From the NCBI RefSeq assembly GCF_030159795.1, contig NZ_BSND01000003.1, forward strand, positions 248,001 to 312,000: DNA of 64,000 nucleotides, in the 5' to 3' direction. Both the position numbers and the translations under genes were made by a program. Source of the DNA: Methylophaga thalassica (GTDB lineage Bacteria; Pseudomonadota; Gammaproteobacteria; Nitrosococcales; Methylophagaceae). Shown here piece by piece: positions 1-9,096 of the stretch (positions within the stretch are counted from its first letter, which is position 1; each line of letters begins with the position of its first letter). The notes under the pieces were generated by a model. That model did no database searches and was not told the origin of the DNA. It was given only the letters and a program-made list of their open reading frames with translations.

Positions 1-907
1 GACGTTTTTTCCAGATGATGCTGAAGAACCTGGTTTGTTAATTCAAAATGCCGACAGAGCAATGTATGCCGCAAAAGAAATGGGGGGCAGCGCATTCAAG
101 TTCTACAATGCAGAGCTCGAGTCAAGCTGGTTGGCCAGGACATTTATCATTAATGAGTTAGAGTCTGCATTACTTAATGGGGAACTTGATGTTCATTATC
201 AGCCCATTATTTCAATGAGTGAACATGAGCATTTATACGCTGAAGCACTAGTGCGGTGGAATCATCCGGAAAGAGGTATGATCCCGCCCTCAGATTTTCT
301 ACCCCAAGCCGAACGAATGGGGATGATTGATAAGATTGACGATTACGTGTTCAAGCGAGTTTGTCGAGATCTCAAACGATGGCAGAGCAAAGCTACTAAA
401 ACACCTCATATTTCTATTAATCGTTCAGCACATAATTTTGGTGGACAGCGTGGACGATTAGATTGGCTTGCTTATTTAGCGGAGCTATCGCTCTCAAGTG
501 AACTTATTACACTGGAAATTACCGAAAGTACGCTAATGCAAAAACAATCGGAAAGTCGAATGTTGCTACATCGTTTACGTGATGCTGATATAAAAATCGC
601 TGTGGATGATTTTGGGACGGGGTATTCATCGCTATCGTATCTGAAAGAAATGGATGTTGATTTTTTAAAAATTGATCGCTCGTTTATTCATGATATTGAA
701 GAGAGTGAAGATGACAGAGCCATTGTTGAAGCGATTACGGAGATGGCTAAACGATTAGATATAAAAGTCATTGCAGAAGGCGTAGAAACAGCTACGCAGG
801 CTGATATTTTGAAAAATATAGGCTGCCATAGTCTGCAAGGTTTTTACTATTCTAAACCCTTACCTGTGACTGAATTTGAAGTTTATATGTTTGGAATTGA
901 TAAGTGA
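1..907 (+). CDS. GGDEF-EAL cyclic-di-GMP protein, 5' end cut by window
   Basis: The reading frame is open from base 2, so the true start lies left of the window. The first ~30 visible residues (NADRAMYAAKEMGG) are the end of a GGDEF domain. A complete EAL phosphodiesterase domain follows. It has the EAL signature (EALVRW near 242), an ITLEITEST segment, the metal-binding DDFGTG loop near 605, the KIDRSF lysine and EGVET near 778. All residues usually needed for cyclic-di-GMP hydrolysis appear present, so phosphodiesterase activity is a fair inference. Whether the GGDEF half is active cannot be told because its active site is outside the window. It ends just before a tRNA gene on the opposite strand. 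Confidence 0.9.
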   Translation, partial: TFFPDDAEEPGLLIQNADRAMYAAKEMGGSAFKFYNAELESSWLARTFIINELESALLNGELDVHYQPIISMSEHEHLYAEALVRWNHPERGMIPPSDFLPQAERMGMIDKIDDYVFKRVCRDLKRWQSKATKTPHISINRSAHNFGGQRGRLDWLAYLAELSLSSELITLEITESTLMQKQSESRMLLHRLRDADIKIAVDDFGTGYSSLSYLKEMDVDFLKIDRSFIHDIEESEDDRAIVEAITEMAKRLDIKVIAEGVETATQADILKNIGCHSLQGFYYSKPLPVTEFEVYMFGIDK

Positions 908-930
908 CGGGTAAGGCGGTATCACTTAAA

Positions 931-1021
931 TGGCGGAGAACGAGGGATTCGAACCCTCGATAGGCTATTAACCTATACACACTTTCCAGGCGTGCGCCTT
1001 CAACCACTCGGCCAGTTCTCC
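931..1021 (-). tRNA. tRNA-Ser (anticodon GGA)
   Basis: On the minus strand a 91-base cloverleaf begins GGAGAAC and ends GTTCTCC plus G plus an encoded CCA. The anticodon stem CACGC/GTGTG encloses a loop with GGA, which reads UCC and UCU serine codons. A long variable arm (about bases 966-980 on the plus strand) is typical of class II serine tRNAs. The T arm carries GGTTCGAATCC. Confidence 0.95.
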
Positions 1022-1042
1022 TTAAGGGAGCGAAAGATTACC

Positions 1043-2062
1043 CTAGATTGCTTCTTCTGGCAATGATGTATCAGAAGCTTGGGTTTCTGTTTTTGCGGCC
1101 GCTTTTGGTTTTGTTGCTCTTGTTTTACGTGGTTTACGTGCGGGTTTCGGCTTGTCTTTCGTTGAACTGTCAGTCACCTGTTGAGCGTCATTTTGTGTAT
1201 TTTCTTTTGCTGGTGGCGCAGATTCACTCTTTAGCTTGGCATCAGTATCAGACTCTTTGACAGCCGCCGTATCTTCATCTTGTTCAGGTTTTGTTTTCTT
1301 TCTTACTGATGTTTTTGTTTTATCCTGTCTGGCGTAAAAGGCGAGACCTCTAAGCACAATATCTGGATAGTGGTGCACATCGTCGGATAGTAAAGGCAAT
1401 AAAGCTTCTGCATCACCACCTGTGATGATAAAACGAATTCGATTGTTAAAGCTTTCTTTTAGGTCGCTGATGATACGTTCTATCGTAGCGGTTACCGCAT
1501 AAAGTGTGCCTGTATGAATGGCACTGTAGGTATTCGTTGCTAAAGTTTTGAACTCTTGGTTGTCTGTATCTGCAGTGAGTGCATCGGTATTGTTGACCAA
1601 GCTGCTTTTCATAATGCTGATACCAGGAATAATCATTCCACCTTGGTGCTGACCAGCTTTGGTTACGATATCAACAGTGATTGCGGTCCCGCAGTCGATA
1701 ATGCATTGAGCAAGACGGGCATGTTGTCTGGCGGAAATAAGCGATAACCAGCGGTCTACACCGAGCTTTTCCGGCTCATCATAAGCGTTGATAACACCAA
1801 AATGTTTTTTCTCAGCTTGAATAAATTTTGGTGTCAGATTCCATTGTTTTTGTGTCCAGTCGCTGAGTTGTTCAGCTATTTTTTCTCCAGCAACATTGGC
1901 TACATAGATGGCCTTGATATCTGCTAATGTTTTCCATGCCTTATTTAGCGAGGATTTAATACCGGATTTGTTTCGGTCAAAACTTTGGCTTTCAGTAAGA
2001 CCATTATCATCCATAATGGCCCATTTAACTCGACTATTGCCAATATCTACCAGTAATTTCAT
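1043..2062 (-). CDS. coaX: Type III pantothenate kinase with long basic C-terminal tail
   Basis: Phosphorylates pantothenate, the first step of coenzyme A synthesis, in the cytoplasm. The ASKHA-fold motifs are present: DIGNSRVKW at residues 6-14, GVDRWLSL near 101, DCGTAITVD near 123-131, GGMIIPG near 141 and TGGDA near 214. The catalytic fold ends near residue 246, the usual family length. About 93 further residues follow, rich in Lys, Ala, Pro, Thr and Glu (motifs such as KPARKPRKTRATKPK), with no predicted fold. The gene overlaps the upstream birA by four bases, so the two are translationally coupled. Pairing of birA and coaX is common in gammaproteobacteria. The function call is firm; the tail is unexplained. 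Confidence 0.94.
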   Translation of the reverse strand: MKLLVDIGNSRVKWAIMDDNGLTESQSFDRNKSGIKSSLNKAWKTLADIKAIYVANVAGEKIAEQLSDWTQKQWNLTPKFIQAEKKHFGVINAYDEPEKLGVDRWLSLISARQHARLAQCIIDCGTAITVDIVTKAGQHQGGMIIPGISIMKSSLVNNTDALTADTDNQEFKTLATNTYSAIHTGTLYAVTATIERIISDLKESFNNRIRFIITGGDAEALLPLLSDDVHHYPDIVLRGLAFYARQDKTKTSVRKKTKPEQDEDTAAVKESDTDAKLKSESAPPAKENTQNDAQQVTDSSTKDKPKPARKPRKTRATKPKAAAKTETQASDTSLPEEAI

Positions 2063-2862
2063 GAGGCAAACCTAATGCTGATGTGGCTATTAGACAGCAG
2101 TTTTATTTCATTGTTTTGTAAATAACGTAATTCGCCCTGATCATTAATACCACAGGCTATTGCTGTCGATTTTTGAGCGCCATCGATCAAAGTAATCGCT
2201 TGCTCATGTAAGGCATCATACTGAGGCCAAAGTGGGACAAAGTCAGTAAGACCTCGATGTTCAAACAGTTCTATGGTTTCTATCATGTTCTGAAGTATTT
2301 TTCCTGCCAGCCAGTTACGACAGGGGACCGGGTCACAAAGCTGTTCGAGGCTGGTAGATGGTTGTTGAATTAATGTTTTTGTGGCTTCTGGAAGCTTGAA
2401 ATTAAGGCCGATGCCCACAACGGTATATTGTCTGGTATTGAATCTTGATTCTACAAGAATTCCAGCAAGCTTTTGTCTTTTATGTAATACATCGTTAGGC
2501 CATTTTAGCGCTAACTGATTGATTCCAGACTGCTTGAGGGTATTTATTAAACTGATACCGACAGCAATGCTAAGTCCATGTCGGGCTTCTTCTGCGCAGT
2601 GAGGCCAAAATAGAGAAAGATATAAATTCCCCACTGCTGGTGATTGCCAGGCATCACCACGACGGCCTCGTCCCGCGGTTTGAGTTTCAGCAATACAAGC
2701 TGCTGGTCCTAATTCTCCTTGACTAAACCGTTGCCAGAGAATGTCATTGGTGGATGTTACTTCAGGCAGAATAAGAATCTCAGAAAGTGTATTAAAATTC
2801 CGAGGTTCCATAGCGCTGACAATGGCAGCATGCGATAGCGGTGAAAAAGTTGGATTGTTCAA
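2059..2862 (-). CDS. birA: Biotin--[acetyl-CoA-carboxylase] ligase, no DNA-binding domain
   Basis: Activates biotin to biotinyl-AMP and attaches it to the biotin carboxyl carrier protein of acetyl-CoA carboxylase. Motifs seen are EVTSTND, the GRGRRGDAW biotinyl-AMP loop, KWPNDVL and GILVE, followed by a short C-terminal domain. At 267 residues it lacks the winged-helix repressor domain of E. coli BirA, so it should be a monofunctional ligase. The start is TTG with no clear ribosome site. I keep it because the segment PLSHAAIVSAM before the catalytic core resembles the same region of homologues; an ATG at 2811 is the alternative. It is the first gene of a birA-coaX pair. Confidence 0.93.
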   Translation of the reverse strand: MNNPTFSPLSHAAIVSAMEPRNFNTLSEILILPEVTSTNDILWQRFSQGELGPAACIAETQTAGRGRRGDAWQSPAVGNLYLSLFWPHCAEEARHGLSIAVGISLINTLKQSGINQLALKWPNDVLHKRQKLAGILVESRFNTRQYTVVGIGLNFKLPEATKTLIQQPSTSLEQLCDPVPCRNWLAGKILQNMIETIELFEHRGLTDFVPLWPQYDALHEQAITLIDGAQKSTAIACGINDQGELRYLQNNEIKLLSNSHISIRFAS

Positions 2863-2952
2863 AAGAGTGTTCGATTTGTGAAACGAAAGAGCAGTTTAAC
2901 AGGCTAAGAGGAGTTACGGGAGTCTCCTCATAAATTTTATATTGGGTGATGG

Positions 2953-3180
2953 TTAGACTTTGATATCTAAGATGCTACCAACCATTTCATTGCTTGCTTT
3001 GACTACTTTTGCAGAAGCTTCAACTTGTCTTGCGTTGGCATCCAGTTCAAGCATCGCTTTGGTTAACTGTTCGTTAGAACCGGGATCCGCAGAAGCAATT
3101 TTGGCGCTACTTTGTGCCGCACCGTACATGCCACTCTGAATACCCGCTACACCTGATTGAAAAGCAGAAATGCTACTCAT
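2953..3180 (-). CDS. Very small flagellar rod/hook-like protein
   Basis: A 75-residue protein with a good ribosome site (GGAGAG) before its ATG. The N-terminus (MSSISAFQSGVAGIQSG) looks like the first helix of flagellar rod/hook proteins. The C-terminus (LDANARQVEASAKVVKASNEMVGSILDIKV) looks like their last helix. The large middle of a FlgC/FlgG/FlgE protein is absent, so what remains is essentially the two coiled-coil halves. No flagellar gene lies nearby. It could be a stand-alone family of tiny rod-like proteins or the remnant of one; the clean start and lack of damage favour an intact small gene. Function unknown. Confidence 0.7.
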   Translation of the reverse strand: MSSISAFQSGVAGIQSGMYGAAQSSAKIASADPGSNEQLTKAMLELDANARQVEASAKVVKASNEMVGSILDIKV

Positions 3181-3224
3181 AAAATCTCTCCAGTTATGTT
3201 GACTTTATACCATTTTCCAACTAA

Positions 3225-4188
<964 letters not shown>

Positions 4189-4539
4189 TTAGAGGATGTC
4201 TAAAACAGACTCTGGTGGACGACCAATTTTTGCTTGATTGCCGTGGATAACGATCGGTCTTTCTATCAGTTTAGGGTGACTAACCATAGTCTTTATGATT
4301 TCATCATCACTTAAGGAATCATTTTTCAAATTAAGCGTTTTATATTCTTCTTCCCCTTTTCGTAATAAGTCTCTCGGACTGATTCCAAGTTTAGTAATAA
4401 TCGCTTTTAACTCATCAAACGTTGGCGGTGTATCCAGATATTTTACAACGTCAGGATTAATGCCGTTTTCTTCAAGTAAGCTCAGTGTTTGTCTGGATTT
4501 GCTGCAACGCGGGTTATGCAAAATTGTGATAGTGCTCAT
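4189..4539 (-). CDS. ArsC/YfgD-family thioredoxin-fold reductase
   Basis: A 116-residue protein of the ArsC/Spx fold. The N-terminal motif HNPRCSKSRQT carries the single redox cysteine (Cys12), and the C-terminal part has the conserved RPIVIHGNQAKIGRPPE region. The residues around the cysteine resemble YfgD-like proteins more than true arsenate reductases (which have ACGTSRN), so arsenate as substrate is unproven. The frame runs further upstream, but I place the start at the ATG at 4539. It matches the family N-terminus and overlaps the lapB stop as ATGA, giving coupling. Confidence 0.85.
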   Translation of the reverse strand: MSTITILHNPRCSKSRQTLSLLEENGINPDVVKYLDTPPTFDELKAIITKLGISPRDLLRKGEEEYKTLNLKNDSLSDDEIIKTMVSHPKLIERPIVIHGNQAKIGRPPESVLDIL

Positions 4540-5720
4540 CGGGAGGGTTCCAGTAGTTTTTCTAATGCGGATAAATGAATTTCGATTGGCCGAATTGTGG
4601 CCCATTGTGAACAGCCTGGACATAACCAGTGCATAGTTCGACCTGAAAAACCACAGTTTTTACAGGTATAACGATCACCTTTATGTATTAACGTTGTGGT
4701 GACCTCTTTTATCAGAGGTATTAAGGCCTGATGATTGTCCTCACCCAACATGATAAGTTGATGTAAGCCTTCAACGGATGGGTGCTGATGTAGTTGTCGA
4801 TATAAAAAGCGTTGAGCAGCTTCTGTACCTTGTTTTTGTTCAACGAGTCTTGTCAGCATTAACCTTGCGGAAGTCAGGTGATGATGTCTTGTTAGTAGTG
4901 ATTCTAGCCAGTCTTTGAAATCATCCAGGTTATTTGTATTGTCAAAGCAGGTATAGAGCAGTGGTAAGGCTTCGGGCAGAAAATAATGATTTTGTTTTTC
5001 GACATGCTGGAGGACGCGAATCGCTTTTCGATATTGTCCGATCTTGATTAGTATCCGGCCTTCCAACAGGCTTGCTCTGACACAGTCAGCATCATAATGA
5101 TGCGCGCTGCGTAATAAATTCAAAGCCTGATGTTGATCTTTTTCTAACAGTGATTCTGCCAGTTCACAATAAAATTGAGCAATGAGTGCCCGTGTATTGG
5201 TTTTATTATTTGCCGGAATTTGCTTTGCCATATCGATGGCTTGCTGCCATTTTTTTTCTTGCTGATAAATACGTAATAATTGCTTGGGGGCTTCAGGTGG
5301 AGTGCCTGGTTGTTGTAATAATTCCAGAAATAATACTTCGGCCCTGTCCAATACACCGGCACTCATATAATCCAAGCCCAACTCAACCAGAGCCTGGCGC
5401 CGTTGTTGCGCGCTAAGTGATGGTCTGGCGATTAAGTTCTGGTGAATCCTGATGGCGCGATCACTTTCACCGCGTCTTCGGAATAGGTTCGCTAATGCCA
5501 GGTGAGTTTCAACGGTTTCACTGTTGACTTCCAATAGACCGATAAAGACATCAATCGCTTTATCAGGCTGTTCGTTTAATAAATAATTCAGGCCTTTGAA
5601 ATAGTCAGGACTAAAAGAAGATTCTTGCGGACGATATCGACGTTTGTAATGACGACGAGCCATTATCCAGCCAGAAAGGGCGGCAACAGGTAATAAGAAA
5701 AATAACCAGCCAAGCATCAA
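4536..5720 (-). CDS. lapB: Lipopolysaccharide assembly protein B (YciM)
   Basis: A 394-residue protein with one N-terminal membrane helix (about residues 2-20), a long array of TPR-like helical repeats, and a C-terminal rubredoxin-type metal site made of two CxxC pairs (CKNC and CPGC, about residues 355-372). In E. coli LapB works with the FtsH protease to control LpxC and so the rate of LPS synthesis. Length and domain order match the E. coli protein (389 residues). It follows lapA by one base and is followed by a four-base overlap with the ArsC-like gene. Confidence 0.93.
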   Translation of the reverse strand: MMLGWLFFLLPVAALSGWIMARRHYKRRYRPQESSFSPDYFKGLNYLLNEQPDKAIDVFIGLLEVNSETVETHLALANLFRRRGESDRAIRIHQNLIARPSLSAQQRRQALVELGLDYMSAGVLDRAEVLFLELLQQPGTPPEAPKQLLRIYQQEKKWQQAIDMAKQIPANNKTNTRALIAQFYCELAESLLEKDQHQALNLLRSAHHYDADCVRASLLEGRILIKIGQYRKAIRVLQHVEKQNHYFLPEALPLLYTCFDNTNNLDDFKDWLESLLTRHHHLTSARLMLTRLVEQKQGTEAAQRFLYRQLHQHPSVEGLHQLIMLGEDNHQALIPLIKEVTTTLIHKGDRYTCKNCGFSGRTMHWLCPGCSQWATIRPIEIHLSALEKLLEPSR

Positions 5721-5721
5721 T

Positions 5722-6015
5722 TTAATGTGCGTCTTTAATCGGTAATATTCGTAAACTGTTAATTTCCTGTTCGGAAACAGAAAGTTTAGATTGTAGTCTG
5801 CGATTTTCGTAACGAAGTTTCATGGTACTGAATAACAAGATAACAGCACCTATGATGACACCAGTGAGCATGGATAGCGCGACCAGAACTGATAGAGGAA
5901 TTGTTAATTCACCGAAATAATAATTCACCGTAACACTGCTCATGTTAAATGCGGCAAAAGCGGCACTCAATAAGAAAATAAGTCCGAATATCAGGAGTAA
6001 TATTATTTTTCGCAT
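5722..6015 (-). CDS. lapA: Lipopolysaccharide assembly protein A (YciS, DUF1049)
   Basis: A 97-residue protein with two hydrophobic helices (about residues 4-24 and 41-65) and a short coiled-coil tail (RYENRRLQSKLSVSEQEINS). This matches LapA, the small membrane partner of LapB. The lapA-lapB order is standard. In many relatives ihfB or rpsA lies upstream; here the next gene upstream is a divergently read ferredoxin, so this gene heads the leftward operon. Confidence 0.88.
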   Translation of the reverse strand: MRKIILLLIFGLIFLLSAAFAAFNMSSVTVNYYFGELTIPLSVLVALSMLTGVIIGAVILLFSTMKLRYENRRLQSKLSVSEQEINSLRILPIKDAH

Positions 6016-6180
6016 TGTGCGGTGTTCCTTAAAATTACTGATGTTTTCTCGTTAATTTTATTCAACAGGGATCATACCCTAAAATCGAACCTTGCCCAGA
6101 ATAAGGCGAAATCATGTAGAATTACATTTTTATTTTGACAGGTCGGTCCTGTATCAACTCGTGATTTTGGAGAATTCACC

Positions 6181-6504
6181 ATGACCTTTGTTGTCACAGA
6201 AAACTGTATTAAATGTAAATATACTGATTGTGTTGATGTCTGCCCAGTAGATTGTTTTCACGAAGGTCCTAATTTCTTGGTTATCGATCCTGATGAATGC
6301 ATCGATTGCACACTTTGTGAACCAGAGTGTCCGGCAGAAGCTATTTTCTCTGAAGATGATTTACCTGATGAGCAAATGGAGTTTTTGCAAATCAACGAAG
6401 AATTATCTCGGGTATGGCCTGTGATTTCTGAAAAGAAAGATGCACTTCCAGATGCAGAAGAGTGGGATGGTAAATCTAATAAAACACCTTTACTGGAAAG
6501 ATAA
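6181..6504 (+). CDS. fdxA: Seven-iron ferredoxin (3Fe-4S/4Fe-4S, FdxA type)
   Basis: A 107-residue ferredoxin with the Azotobacter FdI-like layout. The first cluster motif is [17 protein letters not shown] (residues 9-25) and the second is [12 protein letters not shown] (about residues 40-51). The wider spacing in the first motif fits a 3Fe-4S plus 4Fe-4S pair, though some relatives carry two 4Fe-4S clusters. An acidic C-terminal segment of about 50 residues is typical of the family. A strong ribosome site (TTTGGAGA) precedes the ATG. It probably forms a single-gene unit ending at the hairpin terminator it shares with rpoH. Confidence 0.93.
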   Translation: MTFVVTENCIKCKYTDCVDVCPVDCFHEGPNFLVIDPDECIDCTLCEPECPAEAIFSEDDLPDEQMEFLQINEELSRVWPVISEKKDALPDAEEWDGKSNKTPLLER

Positions 6505-6523
6505 AAGCATTATCGAATGACAT

Positions 6524-6552
6524 AAAAAAAGCCCGCTTTCGCGGGCTTTTTT
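6524..6552. terminator. Bidirectional terminator between fdxA and rpoH
   Basis: A GCCCGC/GCGGGC stem with a four-base loop is flanked by an A-run on the left and a T-run on the right. It can therefore stop transcription from both convergent genes. Confidence 0.9.
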
Positions 6553-6556
6553 GTTT

Positions 6557-7417
6557 TTATACCATAAGATGTTTGAGTTTTTTCATGGCATTATTTTCAA
6601 TCTGGCGAATACGTTCAGCCGAAACTTGATACTGATCTGCCAGCGTGTGCAATGTCGCTTTATTATCTTCATTTAACCAACGCTGCATAATGATATCTCG
6701 GCTACGTTCGTCTAGTGTTGCTAATGCGTTTGATAATTTTTGTTGCTGATAATCTGTGTAATTATCATCTTCTAATTGATTAGAAGGATCTGAATTATCA
6801 TTAGCCGCTAAGTAGGCGACAGGCGAGTAATTATTTTCATCATCATCAACATCGTTGGGTAAATCAAAAGATGTGTCTGGTTGAGCTAATCTACGCTCCA
6901 TTTCCATCACATTATCTGCTGTCACACCTAGGTCTTCTGCAACGGCTTCAACTTCTTCTTTATTTAACCAACCAAGACGCTGCTTGGCGCTACGAAGATT
7001 AAAAAATAATTTACGTTGTGCTTTGGTTGTTGCGATTTTTACAATGCGCCAGTTACGGATCACATATTCGTGTATTTCAGCGCGAATCCAGTGAACAGCA
7101 AATGAAACCAGACGAACCCCTTTTTCTGGGTTAAATCGTTTCACCGCTTTCATCAGGCCGATGTTGCCTTCTTGAATTAAGTCGGCAACGGGTAATCCGT
7201 AACCACTGTATCCTTTGGCAATACGAACTACAAAACGTAAGTGAGATAAGACCAACCGTTGGGCGGCTTTAAGATCACCTTCAGTTTGCAGGCGATTCGC
7301 AAGATCGTATTCTTCTTCCTCAGTTAATACAGGAATGGTATGCACAAGACTGGTGTAAGCATCTAAATTACCAATAGGTGCTAAAGCCATATCATATTGA
7401 GCTACATTCATTGTCAT
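6557..7417 (-). CDS. rpoH: Heat-shock sigma factor RpoH (sigma-32)
   Basis: A 286-residue sigma-70-family factor. It begins with the RpoH-like segment [12 protein letters not shown], has region 2 ([46 protein letters not shown]), and carries the RpoH-specific box QRKLFFNLR. Region 4 ends in a helix-turn-helix ([16 protein letters not shown]). The frame extends 12 codons further upstream. I use the ATG at 7417 because AGGAG lies 10 bases before it, a putative promoter covers the upstream ATG, and the length then matches E. coli (284). It follows ftsX, as in many gammaproteobacteria. Confidence 0.95.
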   Translation of the reverse strand: MTMNVAQYDMALAPIGNLDAYTSLVHTIPVLTEEEEYDLANRLQTEGDLKAAQRLVLSHLRFVVRIAKGYSGYGLPVADLIQEGNIGLMKAVKRFNPEKGVRLVSFAVHWIRAEIHEYVIRNWRIVKIATTKAQRKLFFNLRSAKQRLGWLNKEEVEAVAEDLGVTADNVMEMERRLAQPDTSFDLPNDVDDDENNYSPVAYLAANDNSDPSNQLEDDNYTDYQQQKLSNALATLDERSRDIIMQRWLNEDNKATLHTLADQYQVSAERIRQIENNAMKKLKHLMV

Positions 7418-7448
7418 CTGTTCTTGTCTCCTGAGAGTCATTCCTTTA

Positions 7449-7475
7449 ATCATAACACTAAAGGATTAATATCAA
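7449..7475 (-). promoter_or_regulatory. Probable sigma-70 promoter of rpoH
   Basis: On the minus strand a -35-like TTGATA (7475-7470) is followed after 15 bases by an extended -10, TGTTATGAT (7457-7449). The spacer is short but the TGn extension compensates. Transcription would start about 25 bases before the chosen rpoH start. Confidence 0.4.
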
Positions 7476-7517
7476 CTATAAGAAGCTTATTTTTAGAAAA
7501 AGTTCCTGTATTTGCCA

Positions 7518-8453
7518 CTATGTGGGTTCGATATCATTCAAGTGCCGGCCAACGGCTAGCCATGCGCCCGACACCCCCAATAGAAGCCCAAAAAGTGGTA
7601 GAGACAGAAACATTTGTCCAAGCATCCACTGGAGTGAAAACTGGCTATCATAGAGGGCTGTTAACCTAGTGATAGGTCCATTAATAGCGAGTAAGGCTAT
7701 TAGTAAAGTGAACCAGGCAATAGCTCCACCTAACAGGCCGTACCAAAATCCCGTGTATAGAAAAGGCCTTCTGACAAAAGCGTTAGTACCACCAACCAGT
7801 TTTATCACGCGTATTTCAGTTTGCCTGCTAAGAATGGCTAGACGAATCGTATTGCCAATAACTAACAGCACACTCAAAGATAATAGAGTTGCAAGAATAG
7901 TAATGCCTCGTTCACCTGTTTGATTAATCGTTTTTAGACGTTTCAGCCAAGCCATATCAAGCTGGGCTAAGTCAACTTCCTGCATGTTTTGTAAACGTTC
8001 GAGTAAACCCTGAATAGCTTCTTCGTGCTCTGTTTCAACGGGTTTAATGATAATGACCGGCGGTAAGGGATTTTTAGGTAGACTATCTAGAATCTCATCT
8101 AGCCCTGATAATTGCCGGAACTCCTGCAAAGATTGTTTGGCAGAATGATAGTCAACAGCACTGATGTCTGGCCAGGCAAGTAACTGTTCAGCAAGTTGTT
8201 TACCACGCGCATCGTTTGTGTTTGGTTTCAGAAAGAGTGAAATTTGACTGGCATCATCCCATTGTCCAGCCACTTGCTCCACATTTTTCAGTAACACATA
8301 TAAGCCGGCTGGAAGTGCTAGCGCTATGCCTATAACTAAAACCGTCATCACACTGGCGACAGGCGTTCTGGAGAGTTGCCCTAAACTATAGAGCATGACC
8401 TGTAAGTGTCTTAGAAAATAATTAGGTAAATTGAATGACAACATGTCAGGCAA
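7518..8453 (-). CDS. ftsX: Cell division ABC transporter permease FtsX
   Basis: A 311-residue membrane protein with the FtsX plan. A cytoplasmic N-terminal stretch leads to a first membrane helix (about residues 35-56), then a large periplasmic domain with the typical SLPKNPLPPVIIIKP region, then three more helices near 180-202, 230-253 and 275-300. FtsX with FtsE activates septal peptidoglycan amidases through periplasmic partners. The start is TTG at 8453 with AAGGA just upstream, inside ftsE (8-base overlap); an ATG three codons on is the alternative. Confidence 0.94.
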   Translation of the reverse strand: MPDMLSFNLPNYFLRHLQVMLYSLGQLSRTPVASVMTVLVIGIALALPAGLYVLLKNVEQVAGQWDDASQISLFLKPNTNDARGKQLAEQLLAWPDISAVDYHSAKQSLQEFRQLSGLDEILDSLPKNPLPPVIIIKPVETEHEEAIQGLLERLQNMQEVDLAQLDMAWLKRLKTINQTGERGITILATLLSLSVLLVIGNTIRLAILSRQTEIRVIKLVGGTNAFVRRPFLYTGFWYGLLGGAIAWFTLLIALLAINGPITRLTALYDSQFSLQWMLGQMFLSLPLFGLLLGVSGAWLAVGRHLNDIEPT

Positions 8454-9096
8454 GACGTCCTTGGTGTAGCGTGAGTTGGCGATAGGGCATCGTGCTGATC
8501 AGTTCGTGGTCATGGCTAGCAATGAATACTGTGACGCCAACCTGATTGAACTGTTCAAAGAGATGCATGATTTCTCTTGATAATTCAGGATCCAAATTAC
8601 CAGTTGGCTCATCAGCAAGTAGCACTGGAGGTCTGTTCACAACCGCACGGGCGATACCGACACGTTGTTGTTCACCACCAGATAAAGCAATAGGCAGATT
8701 ACGTTCTTTTCCCAGTAAGTTGACTTTATCCAGAGCCGCTCTAACTCGACGTCCAATCTCCCGATGATTTTCACCGGCTATAATCAATGGCAGTGCGACA
8801 TTATCAAAAACAGTTCGGTCATGAAGCAGATTATGATCCTGAAAGACTAAGCCAATTTTGCGTCGGTAATAAGGGACTTTCCATTTAGGCAGACGGGTGA
8901 GATTTTGGTTATTTACCCAGACTTGACCATGCGTGCTGCGTTCAATCAATGCAATAAGTTTTAATAAGGTACTTTTACCGGCGCCCGAATGACCAGTGAG
9001 AAAAGCCATTTCACCTTTTTCGAGTTCAAAACTCAGGCCAGATAAAGCTTCGTATTGATTAGTATAACGTTTATAAACGTCAGTAAAACGGATCAT
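8446..9096 (-). CDS. ftsE: Cell division ATPase FtsE
   Basis: A 216-residue ABC ATPase of the lolD/ftsE size. Walker A is GHSGAGKST (about residues 35-43), the Q-loop FQDHNLL, the signature LSGGEQQR and Walker B VLLADEPTGNLD, with the switch histidine in ASHDHEL. It powers the FtsEX complex at the septum. Its ATG overlaps the ftsY stop by four bases, and its stop overlaps ftsX, forming the conserved ftsY-ftsE-ftsX operon. Confidence 0.96.
   Translation of the reverse strand: MIRFTDVYKRYTNQYEALSGLSFELEKGEMAFLTGHSGAGKSTLLKLIALIERSTHGQVWVNNQNLTRLPKWKVPYYRRKIGLVFQDHNLLHDRTVFDNVALPLIIAGENHREIGRRVRAALDKVNLLGKERNLPIALSGGEQQRVGIARAVVNRPPVLLADEPTGNLDPELSREIMHLFEQFNQVGVTVFIASHDHELISTMPYRQLTLHQGRLA

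Noticed and set aside
4189-4623. A longer ArsC-like protein starting at 4623
   Set aside because: The extra 28 residues overlap lapB coding sequence and do not resemble the family; the ATG at 4539 fits better.
6092-6122. TTGCCC and TAGAAT as a promoter for the 7Fe ferredoxin
   Set aside because: The 19-base spacing and weak -35 are not convincing; the true promoter in the 6016-6180 gap is not decided.
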